From Mucilaginibacter sp. PPCGB 2223 (GTDB lineage Bacteria > Bacteroidota > Bacteroidia > Sphingobacteriales > Sphingobacteriaceae), in contig NZ_MDJS01000004.1 in assembly GCF_001705515.1 (NCBI RefSeq), forward strand, positions 186,001 to 250,000: a stretch of 64,000 nt of DNA, read 5' to 3'. Within the stretch, counting starts at the first letter, position 1. Each line of letters starts with the position of its first letter. Of this stretch, positions 8,631 through 17,257 are shown in pieces. Made by a program: the position numbers and the translations under genes. The notes under the pieces were generated by a model, which saw only the letters and a list, made by a program, of their open reading frames with translations, had not been told where the DNA came from and ran no database searches.

Positions 8631-8688
8631 AAGTATTTAGTAGCAAGTAGCAAGATAAAAAAATACCTGATACTTGCGACTTGATACT
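8631..8688. repeat. inverted word-repeat hairpin (AGTAGCAAG words)
   Basis: Tandem AGTAGCAAG words, an A7 spacer, then TACTTGCGACTTGATACT, the imperfect reverse complement. Same architecture as the other word-repeat loci but with a different word. Confidence 0.7.
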
Positions 8689-8757
8689 AACAAAATCAAC
8701 TCACTGTTCACTACGCACAATTGACTATAAAAACTACCTTTTTACATTAAAATTCCT

Positions 8758-8765
8758 TAGTTTTG
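8758..8765 (+). promoter_or_regulatory. Bacteroidota -7 promoter box of ileS
   Basis: TAGTTTTG fits the TAnnTTTG consensus and lies 30 nt before the ileS ATG. It overlaps the upstream in-frame TTG at 8763, which argues against that codon as a start. Confidence 0.6.
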
Positions 8766-8795
8766 CACCTCTTTAAAAATGAGGTAAACGTATTG

Positions 8796-11700
8796 ATGTA
8801 CAAGGAATATAAGCAACTTGATCTGTCGAAAATAGGAAAAGATGTTTTAGCGTTCTGGAAAGAGCACAGCATCTTCGAAAAAAGTATCAGCAGCCGTCCG
8901 GAAAGCAAGCCCTACACCTTTTATGAAGGGCCGCCGAGCGCTAACGGTATGCCGGGCATTCACCACGTGATGGCCCGCTCTATTAAAGACATTTTTTGCC
9001 GCTACAAAACCCTGAAAGGTTACCAGGTTAAACGTAAAGGCGGCTGGGATACCCATGGCCTGCCTATTGAGCTGGCTGTCGAAAAATCGCTGGGTATTAC
9101 CAAGGAAGATATCGGCAAAACCATTTCGGTTGAGGATTATAACGATGCCTGCCGCAAGGAAGTAATGCGCTATACCGACATCTGGAACGACCTGACCGAA
9201 AAGATGGGTTACTGGGTCGATCTGAACGATCCGTACATCACCTACAAAAACGAATATATCGAGTCGCTTTGGTGGATACTGGGCGAACTATATAAAAAGG
9301 GTTGGTTGTACAAAGGTTATACCGTGCAGCCGTATTCGCCAAAATCGGGTACGGGCTTAAGCTCGCACGAACTGAACCAGCCGGGTACCTACAAAATGGT
9401 GAAGGATACCACGATTGTAGCCGAGTTCCATTTAAAGAACGACCAGCAACACCCGCTGATGCCGGTTTTATTTGAGCAGGCTAATGAAGATACCGTAATA
9501 CTGGCCTGGACGACCACACCATGGACCTTGCCCTCAAACTGTGCCCTGGCCGTTGGCGAGGACATCGACTATGTGAAAATAGCCACTTTTAACCCTTACA
9601 CCTTTAAACCGGTAAGCGTGGTTCTGGCTAATGCTTTGGTAAGCAAATACTTTAAAGCGGAGGCCGAAAACGCCAGCTTTGAAGATTATAAAGAAGGCGA
9701 TAAAATTATCCCATGGACGGTAAAAGCCCGTTTTAAAGGCTCTGATCTGGTAGGCCTACGCTATCACCAATTGATGCCTTACGTTACCAATGCCGATTTG
9801 GAAGCAAACGCTTTCCGCGTGATACCTGCCGATTTTGTAACCACCGAAGATGGTACAGGCATCGTACACACCGCGTCGGTTTTTGGTGCGGACGACTTTA
9901 GAGCTTGTAAAGAGCAAGGCGTGCCAAGTGTAATGGTACTGGACGAAACAGGTAAAGAAGTGCCTTTGGTAAACAAGCAAGGTAAGTTTGTTGACGAGGT
10001 GACCGATTTTGCCGGCTTTTATGTAAAAGAAGAATATTACAGCAAAGAAGAACGCGAAGCACCGGGCTTTAAAGCTACCGATGTATTGATCTCGATCAAA
10101 CTCAAGACCGATAACAAAGCGTTCGACGTTAAAAAATACGAGCACAGCTACCCGCACAGCTGGCGTACCGATGAGCCAATATTATACTATCCGCTGGATA
10201 GCTGGTTCATCAAAACCACCGCGGTAAAAGATAAACTGGTTGAGCTCAACAAAACCATCAACTGGAAGCCTGAAAGCACCGGTACCGGCCGTTTTGGTAA
10301 CTGGCTGGAAAATCTGGTTGACTGGAACCTGTCGCGCTCGCGCTACTGGGGTACCCCGCTGCCTATCTGGCGCAGCGAAACCGGCGAGGAGATCTGCATC
10401 GGTTCGATAGCGCAGCTGAATGAAGAGATCGCGAAAGCCATCAAAGCGGGCTTTTTGCCCGAAGGCTTTAACCTGCCGGATATGCATCGTCCGTACGTTG
10501 ACGACGTAGTGCTGGTATCGGCTACCGGCAAAAAAATGTTCCGCGAGCCAGACTTGATCGACGTTTGGTTTGATAGCGGCGCCATGCCCTATGCGCAATG
10601 GCATTTCCCGTTCGAAAATAAAGAAGGATTCGAAAACGCCTACCCGGCCGATTTTATTGCCGAAGGTGTTGATCAAACCCGTGGCTGGTTCTTTACCCTG
10701 CACGCTATAGCTGTGATGCTAAGCGAAGCCAGTGACGAGGTGAAAGCAGTAAACAAACGCGTTGGCAACAAAGGTGTAGCCTTTAAAAACGTGGTAAGCA
10801 ACGGTTTGGTGCTGGATAAAAACGGCAACAAAATGAGCAAGCGTTTGGGTAACGCTGTCGACCCGTTCGACACCATCGAGACCTACGGCGCCGATGCTGC
10901 GCGTTGGTACATGATCAGTAATGCATCACCGTGGGATAATCTGAAATTCAATATCGAAGGTGTTGACGAAGTTCGCCGTAAATTCTTCGGTACGCTCTAT
11001 AATACTTACTCGTTCTTTGTGCTTTACGCGAATATCGACGGGTTTAAATACAGTGAAGCTGAGATAGCGATAGAGAACCGCCCGGAAATTGACCGCTGGA
11101 TCATCTCGTTACTGAATACGCTGACCAAGGAGGTCGACGATTTTTATGCCGACTTTGAGCCGACCAAAGCTACCCGTGCCATCCAGAATTTTGTGGATGC
11201 GCATTTGAGTAACTGGTACGTGCGCCTGAGCCGCCGCCGTTTCTGGCGTTCGGATAACTCGGAAGATAAGCTTTCGGCTTATCAAACGTTATATACCTGT
11301 TTAACCACCATCGCCAAACTGATGTCGCCGGTGGCGCCGTTCTTCTCCGAGCGCTTGTTCAGCGATCTGAACGATGTGACCAAAAAGGAAAAGGTAGAAT
11401 CCGTTCACCTGGCCGATTTCCCTGCGTATAACGAAAAGCTGGTTGATAAGGCTTTGGAAGAGCGTATGCAGCTGGCGCAGGATATTTCGTCGCTGGTGCT
11501 GTCGCTGCGTAAAAAAGTGAGCATCCCGGTAAGGCGCCCGTTAAGCAGGGTGTTGTTGCCGGTGCTCGATAAAAACTTTGAGCGGCAGGTTGAGCTGGTG
11601 AAAGAACTGATCTTATCCGAAACCAATATCAAAAATATTGAGTACATTACCGATACGGCAGGTTTCATCAAAAAGAAGATCAAACCTAACTTTAAAGCTT

Positions 11701-12185
11701 TAGGTGCGAAAGTGGGTAAGGATATGAAGATGGTAGCCGAAGCGATTACTAATTTTACAGCCGAAGAAATTGCGGAAGTAGAGGCAAAAGGCGAAATCGC
11801 AATACGCAATACGCCATACTCAATACTCGTATCAGACGTTGAGATCATTGCCGAAGACGTACCCGGCTGGCAGGTTGCAAATTTAGGCAAACTAACCGTG
11901 GCTTTGGATGTTAACATAACCGAAGAATTAAAACAGGAAGGTATAGCGCGCGAGCTGATCAACCGCATACAAAATCTGCGCAAAGACAAGGGCTTCGAAG
12001 TAACCGATAAGATCCGGGTTACCGTTAAAGAACATCCGTACGTAGCCGAAGCCGTAAAAAATAATTTATCATATATTTGCGCCGAAATTTTAGCAGACAG
12101 CTTAACGCTTGACGCACAATTACATGAAGGGGATATAGTGCAGATTGATGAAAATGAAATATTGATTGTTATAAGGAAAGTATAA
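8796..12185 (+). CDS. ileS: isoleucyl-tRNA synthetase
   Basis: Charges tRNA-Ile. 1129 residues, long as in the eukaryote-like type II enzymes found in Bacteroidota. The class I HIGH motif is PPSANGMPGIHH, the CP1 editing domain shows TTPWTLPSN and EDGTGIVHTA, and KMSKRLGN is present, followed by the anticodon-binding helical domain and a C-terminal extension without the zinc finger of type I enzymes. I placed the start at the ATG 8796 (MYKEYKQLDL). The frame is open from 8763, but that TTG lies in the promoter box. It overlaps the next gene by one base (TAATG), indicating translational coupling in an ileS-dksA-lspA operon. Confidence 0.97.
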   Translation: MYKEYKQLDLSKIGKDVLAFWKEHSIFEKSISSRPESKPYTFYEGPPSANGMPGIHHVMARSIKDIFCRYKTLKGYQVKRKGGWDTHGLPIELAVEKSLGITKEDIGKTISVEDYNDACRKEVMRYTDIWNDLTEKMGYWVDLNDPYITYKNEYIESLWWILGELYKKGWLYKGYTVQPYSPKSGTGLSSHELNQPGTYKMVKDTTIVAEFHLKNDQQHPLMPVLFEQANEDTVILAWTTTPWTLPSNCALAVGEDIDYVKIATFNPYTFKPVSVVLANALVSKYFKAEAENASFEDYKEGDKIIPWTVKARFKGSDLVGLRYHQLMPYVTNADLEANAFRVIPADFVTTEDGTGIVHTASVFGADDFRACKEQGVPSVMVLDETGKEVPLVNKQGKFVDEVTDFAGFYVKEEYYSKEEREAPGFKATDVLISIKLKTDNKAFDVKKYEHSYPHSWRTDEPILYYPLDSWFIKTTAVKDKLVELNKTINWKPESTGTGRFGNWLENLVDWNLSRSRYWGTPLPIWRSETGEEICIGSIAQLNEEIAKAIKAGFLPEGFNLPDMHRPYVDDVVLVSATGKKMFREPDLIDVWFDSGAMPYAQWHFPFENKEGFENAYPADFIAEGVDQTRGWFFTLHAIAVMLSEASDEVKAVNKRVGNKGVAFKNVVSNGLVLDKNGNKMSKRLGNAVDPFDTIETYGADAARWYMISNASPWDNLKFNIEGVDEVRRKFFGTLYNTYSFFVLYANIDGFKYSEAEIAIENRPEIDRWIISLLNTLTKEVDDFYADFEPTKATRAIQNFVDAHLSNWYVRLSRRRFWRSDNSEDKLSAYQTLYTCLTTIAKLMSPVAPFFSERLFSDLNDVTKKEKVESVHLADFPAYNEKLVDKALEERMQLAQDISSLVLSLRKKVSIPVRRPLSRVLLPVLDKNFERQVELVKELILSETNIKNIEYITDTAGFIKKKIKPNFKALGAKVGKDMKMVAEAITNFTAEEIAEVEAKGEIAIRNTPYSILVSDVEIIAEDVPGWQVANLGKLTVALDVNITEELKQEGIARELINRIQNLRKDKGFEVTDKIRVTVKEHPYVAEAVKNNLSYICAEILADSLTLDAQLHEGDIVQIDENEILIVIRKV

Positions 12186-12568
12186 TGAAAACAGAAAACG
12201 AAAAGACCCGCTATTCGGACTCAGAACTGCAAGAGTTTAAGGATTTGCTTTTAAATAAATTGCGCATGGCCAAAGACGAGCTTAACAACCTGGCTTCGTC
12301 GTTAAGTAACCCAAACAGCAACGGTACCGATGACACTGCCGGTACTTACAAAACATTGGAAGACGGATCGGCCACTTTAGAGAAAGAGCAGATCAACCAA
12401 CTGGCCGCCCGTCAGAAAAAATTCATCGAGCAGTTAGAAGCTGCCCTGGTACGTATCGAAAACAAAACTTATGGCATCTGCCGCGAAACCGGTAAGCTGA
12501 TCCAGAAAGAGCGCCTGCGCGCTGTACCGCATACTACCTTAAGTATGGAAGCTAAACTGAAACAATAA
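12185..12568 (+). CDS. TraR/DksA-family protein with a lost zinc site
   Basis: 127 residues: an N-terminal coiled coil (about 10-90) and a C-terminal TraR/DksA segment YGICRETGKLIQKERLRAVP. DksA proteins bind RNA polymerase's secondary channel and modulate transcription. Of the four zinc cysteines only the one in GIC is left; the others are Thr, Leu/Ser or missing. This is usual for this Bacteroidota subfamily, so it is probably functional. It starts on the last base of the ileS stop codon. An RNA polymerase link is inferred from the family. Confidence 0.9.
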   Translation: MKTENEKTRYSDSELQEFKDLLLNKLRMAKDELNNLASSLSNPNSNGTDDTAGTYKTLEDGSATLEKEQINQLAARQKKFIEQLEAALVRIENKTYGICRETGKLIQKERLRAVPHTTLSMEAKLKQ

Positions 12569-12573
12569 GCCGG

Positions 12574-13179
12574 ATGAAAGGATCGTACTTAAAACCTTTC
12601 TTAACTGCTGCTTTAATTATTATTGCCGATCAAATTATCAAGATATGGGTTAAAAGCCATATGTACATAGGCCAGGAAATCAGGTTTATGGGTAAGTACG
12701 GTATGCTGCATTATACCGAAAATAACGGTATGGCCTGGGGTTTGGAGCTGGGTGGAGATATGGGTAAACTGGTTTTAACCTTGTTCCGTATAGCCGCGGT
12801 ATGTGGTATTGGTTACGGCATGTATTATTTGATTAAACACAAAAAACACCGCGGACTGATTATGAACGTTGCGCTGATATTTGCCGGTGCAATGGGTAAT
12901 ATCATCGATTCGACCTTTTACGGCGTAATTTACCACTACGATCGCCTGTTTCACGGCCGTGTGGTCGATATGTTCTACTTTCCGCTGATCTCGGGGTACT
13001 TCCCAAAATGGTTCCCGGTATGGGGCGGCGAGGATTTTATATTCTTCAGGCCGATATTCAACCTGGCCGATTCGGCTATTTCGGTTGGGGTTATCCTGAT
13101 ATTAATTTACCAGAAACACTATTTTAAACACGAAACGGCCGAAGAGAAAAGCATCGATAGTGAAGTGGTTGAGGAATAA
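12574..13179 (+). CDS. lspA: lipoprotein signal peptidase (signal peptidase II)
   Basis: An inner-membrane aspartyl protease that cleaves prolipoprotein signal peptides. Four transmembrane helices; the catalytic aspartates lie in MGNIIDS and FNLADSAIS, and YTENNGMAWG is the conserved periplasmic loop. At 201 aa it is longer than the E. coli enzyme (about 164) because of a periplasmic insertion between the catalytic regions, as is typical in Bacteroidota. It starts five bases after the dksA-like stop and ends the operon at a terminator. Confidence 0.95.
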   Translation: MKGSYLKPFLTAALIIIADQIIKIWVKSHMYIGQEIRFMGKYGMLHYTENNGMAWGLELGGDMGKLVLTLFRIAAVCGIGYGMYYLIKHKKHRGLIMNVALIFAGAMGNIIDSTFYGVIYHYDRLFHGRVVDMFYFPLISGYFPKWFPVWGGEDFIFFRPIFNLADSAISVGVILILIYQKHYFKHETAEEKSIDSEVVEE

Positions 13180-13197
13180 GGTTTACATAATCATATC

Positions 13198-13238
13198 AAA
13201 GGGCTTGCTCCAAAAAGAGCAGCCTCTTTTTGTTTTTG
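13198..13238 (+). terminator. terminator of the ileS-lspA operon
   Basis: GGCTTGCTC and GAGCAGCC arms with a one-base bulge and an A-rich loop, followed by TCTTTTTG. Confidence 0.75.
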
Positions 13239-13313
13239 GCACATTGCTTAATGATGGGTAATGCTTAACTTAGCAGGTAAAGCCATTCGGCTCATTAAAA
13301 ACCTGACCTTATT

Positions 13314-14588
13314 ATGAAACGATTATTACTCCTGTTTTCTCTGTTCTTTACATCCTACGGCTTTGCTCAAAAGACCTATATTCAATGCGGCAAACTGATC
13401 GACGGAAATTCTAATAATGCATTGCCACAAATGACCATTGTGGTTGAAGGCAAAGTGATTGCCGATATACAAAAAGGCTATATCACCGGCGGCAGCGCCG
13501 ATAAAGTGATCGACCTGCACGATAAAACCGTGATGCCCGGTTTGATAGATTGCCACGTACACCTCGAAAGCCAGGGCAGCGGTAAAGATGGCATTATCGA
13601 TGGCTTTACCAAAACCGATGCCGATATCGCGTTCCAATCAACCATCTACGCAAAACGTACACTCATGGCCGGTTTTACCACCGTGCGCGACCTGGGCGGC
13701 AGCGGTATCAACATCAGCATGCGCAAGGCAGTGGCCAAAGGCTTAATTGTTGGCCCGCGTATTATTACTGCCGGCCGGGCTATATCCGCAAGCGGCGGCC
13801 ACATGGATGGTTCAGACGGCTTCCGCGATGACGTATTACACAAAATGGGCCCCGATGACGGCGTTGCCGATGGCCGCGACGAACTGATCAAAGCAGTTCG
13901 GCTGCAGTTTAAACGCGGTTCAGACCTGATCAAGATAGCCTCGACAGGCGGTGTGCTCGATCTGAGCGAGAATGGTTCGGGCGCCGAATTCAGCATCGAC
14001 GAAATTAAGGCCGTTGTTGAAACCGCTAAAGATTACGGCATGAAAGTAGCCTGCCACGCCCACGGTGCAGAAGGTATCCGCCGGGCTATATTAGGCGGCG
14101 TAACCTCTATCGAACACGGCTCGTTTATGGATGATGAGTGCATTAAACTGGCTAAGCAATACGGTACTTATTATGTACCTACGCTTATAGCCGGTAAATC
14201 GGTTTCCGATTCGGCAAAGATCAAGGGCTACTTCCCGCCGGTAATTGCCCGCAAGGCCGTAGAAGTAGGCTCGAAGATGCAGGGTACATTTAGCAAAGCA
14301 TACAAAGCGGGTGTTAAAATAGCTTTCGGCACCGATGCCGGCGTATACGATCATGGTAAAAACGCTATCGAATTTCAATATATGGTTGAAGCAGGTATGC
14401 CGCCGATGGAAGCTATCAAAGCCGCAACCGTTAGCGCAGCCGATTTATTGGGTATTAGCGATATTGCAGGAAGCATCAGCAAGGGTAAGTCGGCAGATAT
14501 CGTGGCCGTAAGCGGCGACCCTTTACAGGATATTAAAGCGATGACAAACGTGGCTTTTGTGATGAAAGAAGGGGTGCAGTATAAGTAA
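13314..14588 (+). CDS. secreted amidohydrolase (metal-dependent, imidazolonepropionase/prolidase-like)
   Basis: 424 residues. A cleavable signal peptide ends near GFAQ, then a TIM-barrel amidohydrolase. Metal ligands: HVHLE after MPGLIDC, the carbamylated Lys in SDLIKIAST, His in CHAHG and IEHGS, and Asp in FGTDAG. These proteins hydrolyse amide bonds of small peptides or related compounds; the substrate cannot be read from sequence. Monocistronic with its own terminator. A near-consensus promoter box (TAACTTAG) lies at 13264. Confidence 0.9.
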   Translation: MKRLLLLFSLFFTSYGFAQKTYIQCGKLIDGNSNNALPQMTIVVEGKVIADIQKGYITGGSADKVIDLHDKTVMPGLIDCHVHLESQGSGKDGIIDGFTKTDADIAFQSTIYAKRTLMAGFTTVRDLGGSGINISMRKAVAKGLIVGPRIITAGRAISASGGHMDGSDGFRDDVLHKMGPDDGVADGRDELIKAVRLQFKRGSDLIKIASTGGVLDLSENGSGAEFSIDEIKAVVETAKDYGMKVACHAHGAEGIRRAILGGVTSIEHGSFMDDECIKLAKQYGTYYVPTLIAGKSVSDSAKIKGYFPPVIARKAVEVGSKMQGTFSKAYKAGVKIAFGTDAGVYDHGKNAIEFQYMVEAGMPPMEAIKAATVSAADLLGISDIAGSISKGKSADIVAVSGDPLQDIKAMTNVAFVMKEGVQYK

Positions 14589-14718
14589 ATGCGCGGATAT
14601 GCAGATGTGCAAATGAATTATAAAAAGGGAACTTGGCAAACAGGTTCCCTTTTTTGTTTGTTGTTGTTTTAAAAAGGATCATTTGCACATTCTCGTATTT
14701 GCATATTTGCACATTTTG
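14588..14718. repeat. inverted pair of 8-bp-period word arrays enclosing a terminator
   Basis: Left arm 14588-14616 (GCGCGGAT, ATGCAGAT, GTGCAAAT words) and right arm 14680-14718 (ATTTGCAC, ATTTGCAT words) are reverse-complementary families around the terminator at 14622. They could form a long stem enclosing it. Confidence 0.75.
14622..14656 (+). terminator. terminator of the amidohydrolase gene
   Basis: AAAAAGGGAAC and GTTCCCTTTTTT arms around TTGGCAAACAG. Confidence 0.85.
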
Positions 14719-14759
14719 CGACTTGTATCAGGTTAGTTACAGTATAGCTTATGGATTGC

Positions 14760-14767
14760 TACCTTTG
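14760..14767 (+). promoter_or_regulatory. -7 promoter box of the SIMPL gene
   Basis: TACCTTTG matches TAnnTTTG. It lies 39 nt before the ATG. Confidence 0.55.
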
Positions 14768-14806
14768 GCTGCATCTTAAGGCTATACACAAATAGAAGAT
14801 ACCATT

Positions 14807-15496
14807 ATGAAAAAGTTATTTTTTGCAGCACTTATTTTATTTACAGTTGCTGCCAATGCGCAAACCGTCGATCTGAGAAGAAAAATTGAAGTTACCGGCA
14901 CAGCCGAAGCCGAGGTGACTCCCGATATCATTTACTTTAGCATTTCGCTGAAGGAATATATGGACGGGCGTAACCGCGTCAGCATCGATGTACTGGAAAA
15001 CCAGTTGGAAAAAGCAGTAGCAGTGGCCGGCCTGCCCAAAGAAGATTTTACCATCAACAACATCAGTGGTTATACCACCTATCAAAAAAAGAAAGACCCC
15101 AACTTTTTAGCGGGCAAGCAATACCGCATCAAGTTTCACGACCTGAACAAGGTTAACCAGATATTGGGCAGTGTCGACCCGAAAGGTATCGAATCGACTT
15201 ATATCGAAAGCTACGATTACAGCAAAATCATCGAACTAAAAAAAGAGCTTAAGCTGAAAGCGCTTATCGCAGCTAAAGAAAAGGCTGCTTATTTGTTAGA
15301 GGGCATTGGTGAAAAAGTTGGCGGAGCAATTGAGATCACCGAAGTTGAAGATAACAATCCTGGCCCGATCATGCGGAACTTTGCATTTAAGGCCAACACG
15401 CTGGTTGCTGCCGATCAGGCTGCAGCGGATAGCGATATCGATTTTAAAAAGATCAAGCTCAACTTCCAGATCAGGGCTGTTTTTGAGATCAAATAA
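14807..15496 (+). CDS. SIMPL domain protein (DUF541), periplasmic
   Basis: 229 residues. Signal peptide to about residue 18 (AANAQ), then one SIMPL/DUF541 domain: IEVTGTAEAEVTPDIIYFSI, a helix with KEKAAYLLEGIGEKVG, and a C-terminal strand LNFQIRAVFEI. SIMPL proteins form oligomeric periplasmic assemblies (E. coli YggE is linked to oxidative stress); the exact role is unknown. The stop codon overlaps the beginning of the next word-repeat. Confidence 0.9.
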   Translation: MKKLFFAALILFTVAANAQTVDLRRKIEVTGTAEAEVTPDIIYFSISLKEYMDGRNRVSIDVLENQLEKAVAVAGLPKEDFTINNISGYTTYQKKKDPNFLAGKQYRIKFHDLNKVNQILGSVDPKGIESTYIESYDYSKIIELKKELKLKALIAAKEKAAYLLEGIGEKVGGAIEITEVEDNNPGPIMRNFAFKANTLVAADQAAADSDIDFKKIKLNFQIRAVFEIK

Positions 15497-15584
15497 TGAT
15501 GTGCAGATGCGGGGATGTGCAGATGCGCAAATGAAAAAAGCATTGCCAGAATCTGCACATTTGCACATCTGCACATTTGCTCAT
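15496..15584. repeat. inverted word-repeat with 8-bp period, directly upstream of the kinase-like gene
   Basis: Left arm 15496-15533 (GATGTGCA, GATGCGGG, GATGTGCA, GATGCGCA words); right arm 15552-15584 (CTGCACAT, TTGCACAT, CTGCACAT, TTGCTCAT words). The arms are reverse-complementary with an A-rich spacer. The repeat ends 11 nt before the ATG at 15596. Confidence 0.8.
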
Positions 15585-15595
15585 ACCTTTAATCT

Positions 15596-16645
15596 ATGTC
15601 CGAACTGCCCCGCGAAGATGTCCCCTCACGTAAAAAGTACTTTTACCCGATAATCGATCCGCTGCGCGATTACCTGACAAAGTACGACCGTGAGGTTAAA
15701 CTGCCCGTGCAATACTCAGATCTGTTGCGGTTTACTTTTCATACGCCCTTGTTAAATAAGGACGGCACTGACACCCTTTGGCAAACAGTGTACTATGATG
15801 AGAGCGAAATGAAGGAGCTTTTCCCGAGCCTGACCTATATTTATGCCTTGCTGCATACCGACGGTGATGTACAGGTAATGGAGCATCTATCCGTAGCACG
15901 GATTGATTATTGCACTTTCGGTAACTCGAAGCCGTTCCGTATCCGCATCATTAACCGGTTAAACGATAACTACGACCATTTTTACGTGAAGGTAGCCGAC
16001 GCATCGCGGGTGTACGGGCTGGAGCTGGAGCATATCCTGTCGCCCAACCGGATAACTTACATCAGCAACGGCAACACCCTGATCGAAGAGCACATACCGG
16101 GCTTACCCGGCGATATATTTGTTGAACACCGGCTGCATACCACCAAATTTAACCAGATACGCATTTGTAAGGAGTTTGTGAAGTTTAACGAACGCTGCTT
16201 TGTTCGTTTATTGGGTGATATGCGCTCGTATAACTTCGTTGTGGATATCACGCCAGATATTGAAGGTAACCAGTACCGCATCCGCGCTATCGACTTCGAC
16301 CAGCAATCGTACGAAGGGAGACGAAAATTTTATCTGCCGCATTTTTTTAAGGAAAACAATGTGCTGGTAAACCTGGGTTTGAAATACATCAACGAAACCA
16401 CAATGAAACAATACCAGGAAGAAGAACGAAGCCTGATATCGCACCGGATGCGTATGGGCAGTTCGCGCTTGAGCGATATGCTCGATGTGATGCGGATCCA
16501 GGAAATATCCCCCAAAGAAAAAGTAGTTCAATTGGTTAACGAGCTATCTGAGCACCACAAAAGCACAGCCTTCGCACATTGCGAAACCATGGGCCAGATA
16601 CTTACCGAACATTTAAACGTGCTGATGACAAGAGGAAGGGTATAG
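15596..16645 (+). CDS. uncharacterised protein with protein-kinase-like catalytic motifs
   Basis: 349 residues, no signal peptide or membrane helix, no named family that I recognise. The middle has the order of kinase motifs: a strand ending in Lys (YVKVAD, K132), a helix with Glu (YGLELEHIL, E143/E145), a hinge-like segment (NTLIEEHIPGLPGD), then GDMRSYN (D208 and N213, the HxDxxxxN spacing) and IDFDQ (D233 F234 D235, DFG-like). This is the APH/HipA/eukaryotic-like kinase layout, but no clear glycine-rich loop is visible, and the usual His before D208 is Gly. The C-terminal third is helical. Kinase activity and substrate are inference. Confidence 0.75.
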   Translation: MSELPREDVPSRKKYFYPIIDPLRDYLTKYDREVKLPVQYSDLLRFTFHTPLLNKDGTDTLWQTVYYDESEMKELFPSLTYIYALLHTDGDVQVMEHLSVARIDYCTFGNSKPFRIRIINRLNDNYDHFYVKVADASRVYGLELEHILSPNRITYISNGNTLIEEHIPGLPGDIFVEHRLHTTKFNQIRICKEFVKFNERCFVRLLGDMRSYNFVVDITPDIEGNQYRIRAIDFDQQSYEGRRKFYLPHFFKENNVLVNLGLKYINETTMKQYQEEERSLISHRMRMGSSRLSDMLDVMRIQEISPKEKVVQLVNELSEHHKSTAFAHCETMGQILTEHLNVLMTRGRV

Positions 16646-16862
16646 CCCACCGGTGGGCATCAGAACAGATACCTAATTATAGGCGGACGATCCGGCCTAT
16701 CGGATAACGCTATAAGAATTAAAGCCTGGAACATAAACCCCGAAGGCCGGTGCTCTTATTTGGTCACGTTTCGACCCGTTCAACAACTCAATGTTAAGCC
16801 GCTTTTACGAGTTAACAAAATGTTAATTAACGGTTAAGAAATTAATAATCTAACTTCGCGAC
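16646..16862 (+). ncRNA. gap with a possible structured RNA
   Basis: After the stop there is a perfect GCCCACCGGTGGGC palindrome (16645-16658 region). Further on, TTATAGGCG (16677) pairs with CGCTATAA (16708) around GGACGATCC, and GGCCTTCGG/CCGAAGGCC-type pairing lies near 16740. No T-run follows, so it is not a simple terminator. It may be a structured 3' UTR or small RNA. No named family matches. Confidence 0.25.
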
Positions 16863-17111
16863 GTGACAAAAGACACGCTACCTACCTACGCAATTGTTGA
16901 ATTATTAATACGCCTGGCGCAGATCGGCCCGCACATTGGCGATTATAAAGATCATGCCATTTATACCGATACCGTAATCGTAAAAACCACGCTGGGCCAT
17001 ATTACTTTCTCAAAATCGCTGATCAAAGCACAGTTTAACCAGCCGGAGTTGATATCAGATACCGAACTTAAAAACGCGGCTGCTACATTTAAACCGGCTA
17101 AAAAAGCTTAG
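16863..17111 (+). CDS. hypothetical protein, 82 aa, GTG start
   Basis: Not recognised. 82 residues with a mixed pattern (TYAIVELLIRLAQIGPHIG, then KTTLGHITFSKSLIKAQF) and a lysine-rich end. No ATG is available before the conserved-looking core, so the GTG at 16863 is the likely start. A TAACTTCG box sits about 4 nt upstream, suggesting a nearly leaderless transcript. A terminator follows. Confidence 0.55.
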   Translation: MTKDTLPTYAIVELLIRLAQIGPHIGDYKDHAIYTDTVIVKTTLGHITFSKSLIKAQFNQPELISDTELKNAAATFKPAKKA

Positions 17112-17119
17112 GAATAAAA

Positions 17120-17154
17120 TAAAACCCTGCAGCCGTATAGCTACAGGGTTATTA
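17120..17154 (+). terminator. terminator after the 82-aa gene
   Basis: AACCCTGCAG and CTACAGGGTT arms around CCGTATAG, with an A-run before and a weak T-run after. Confidence 0.65.
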
Positions 17155-17257
17155 TGGTGTATTAACCGGACAGGCCGGTGTATATGAAAGATTTAAAAAA
17201 AGGCAAGCAATAAACTGATCCCTTTGTTAAACTTACAGGCTAATTAAAGGGAGATAA

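Larger units (their letters stand above)
8196..8757. other. 560-base gap packed with intergenic repeats
   Basis: The gap upstream of ileS contains, in order, two GATTACACCGAT words, a GC-rich dispersed element, an ATACCCAT-rich block and a hairpin of AAGTAGCAAG words (each listed separately). A short open frame at 8344-8562 lies inside these repeats and has no protein-like character. I see no RNA gene. Confidence 0.7.

Noticed and set aside
14588..15584. The tandem words resemble a CRISPR array
   Set aside because: Units are 8 bp, degenerate and have no spacers; no cas gene is present.
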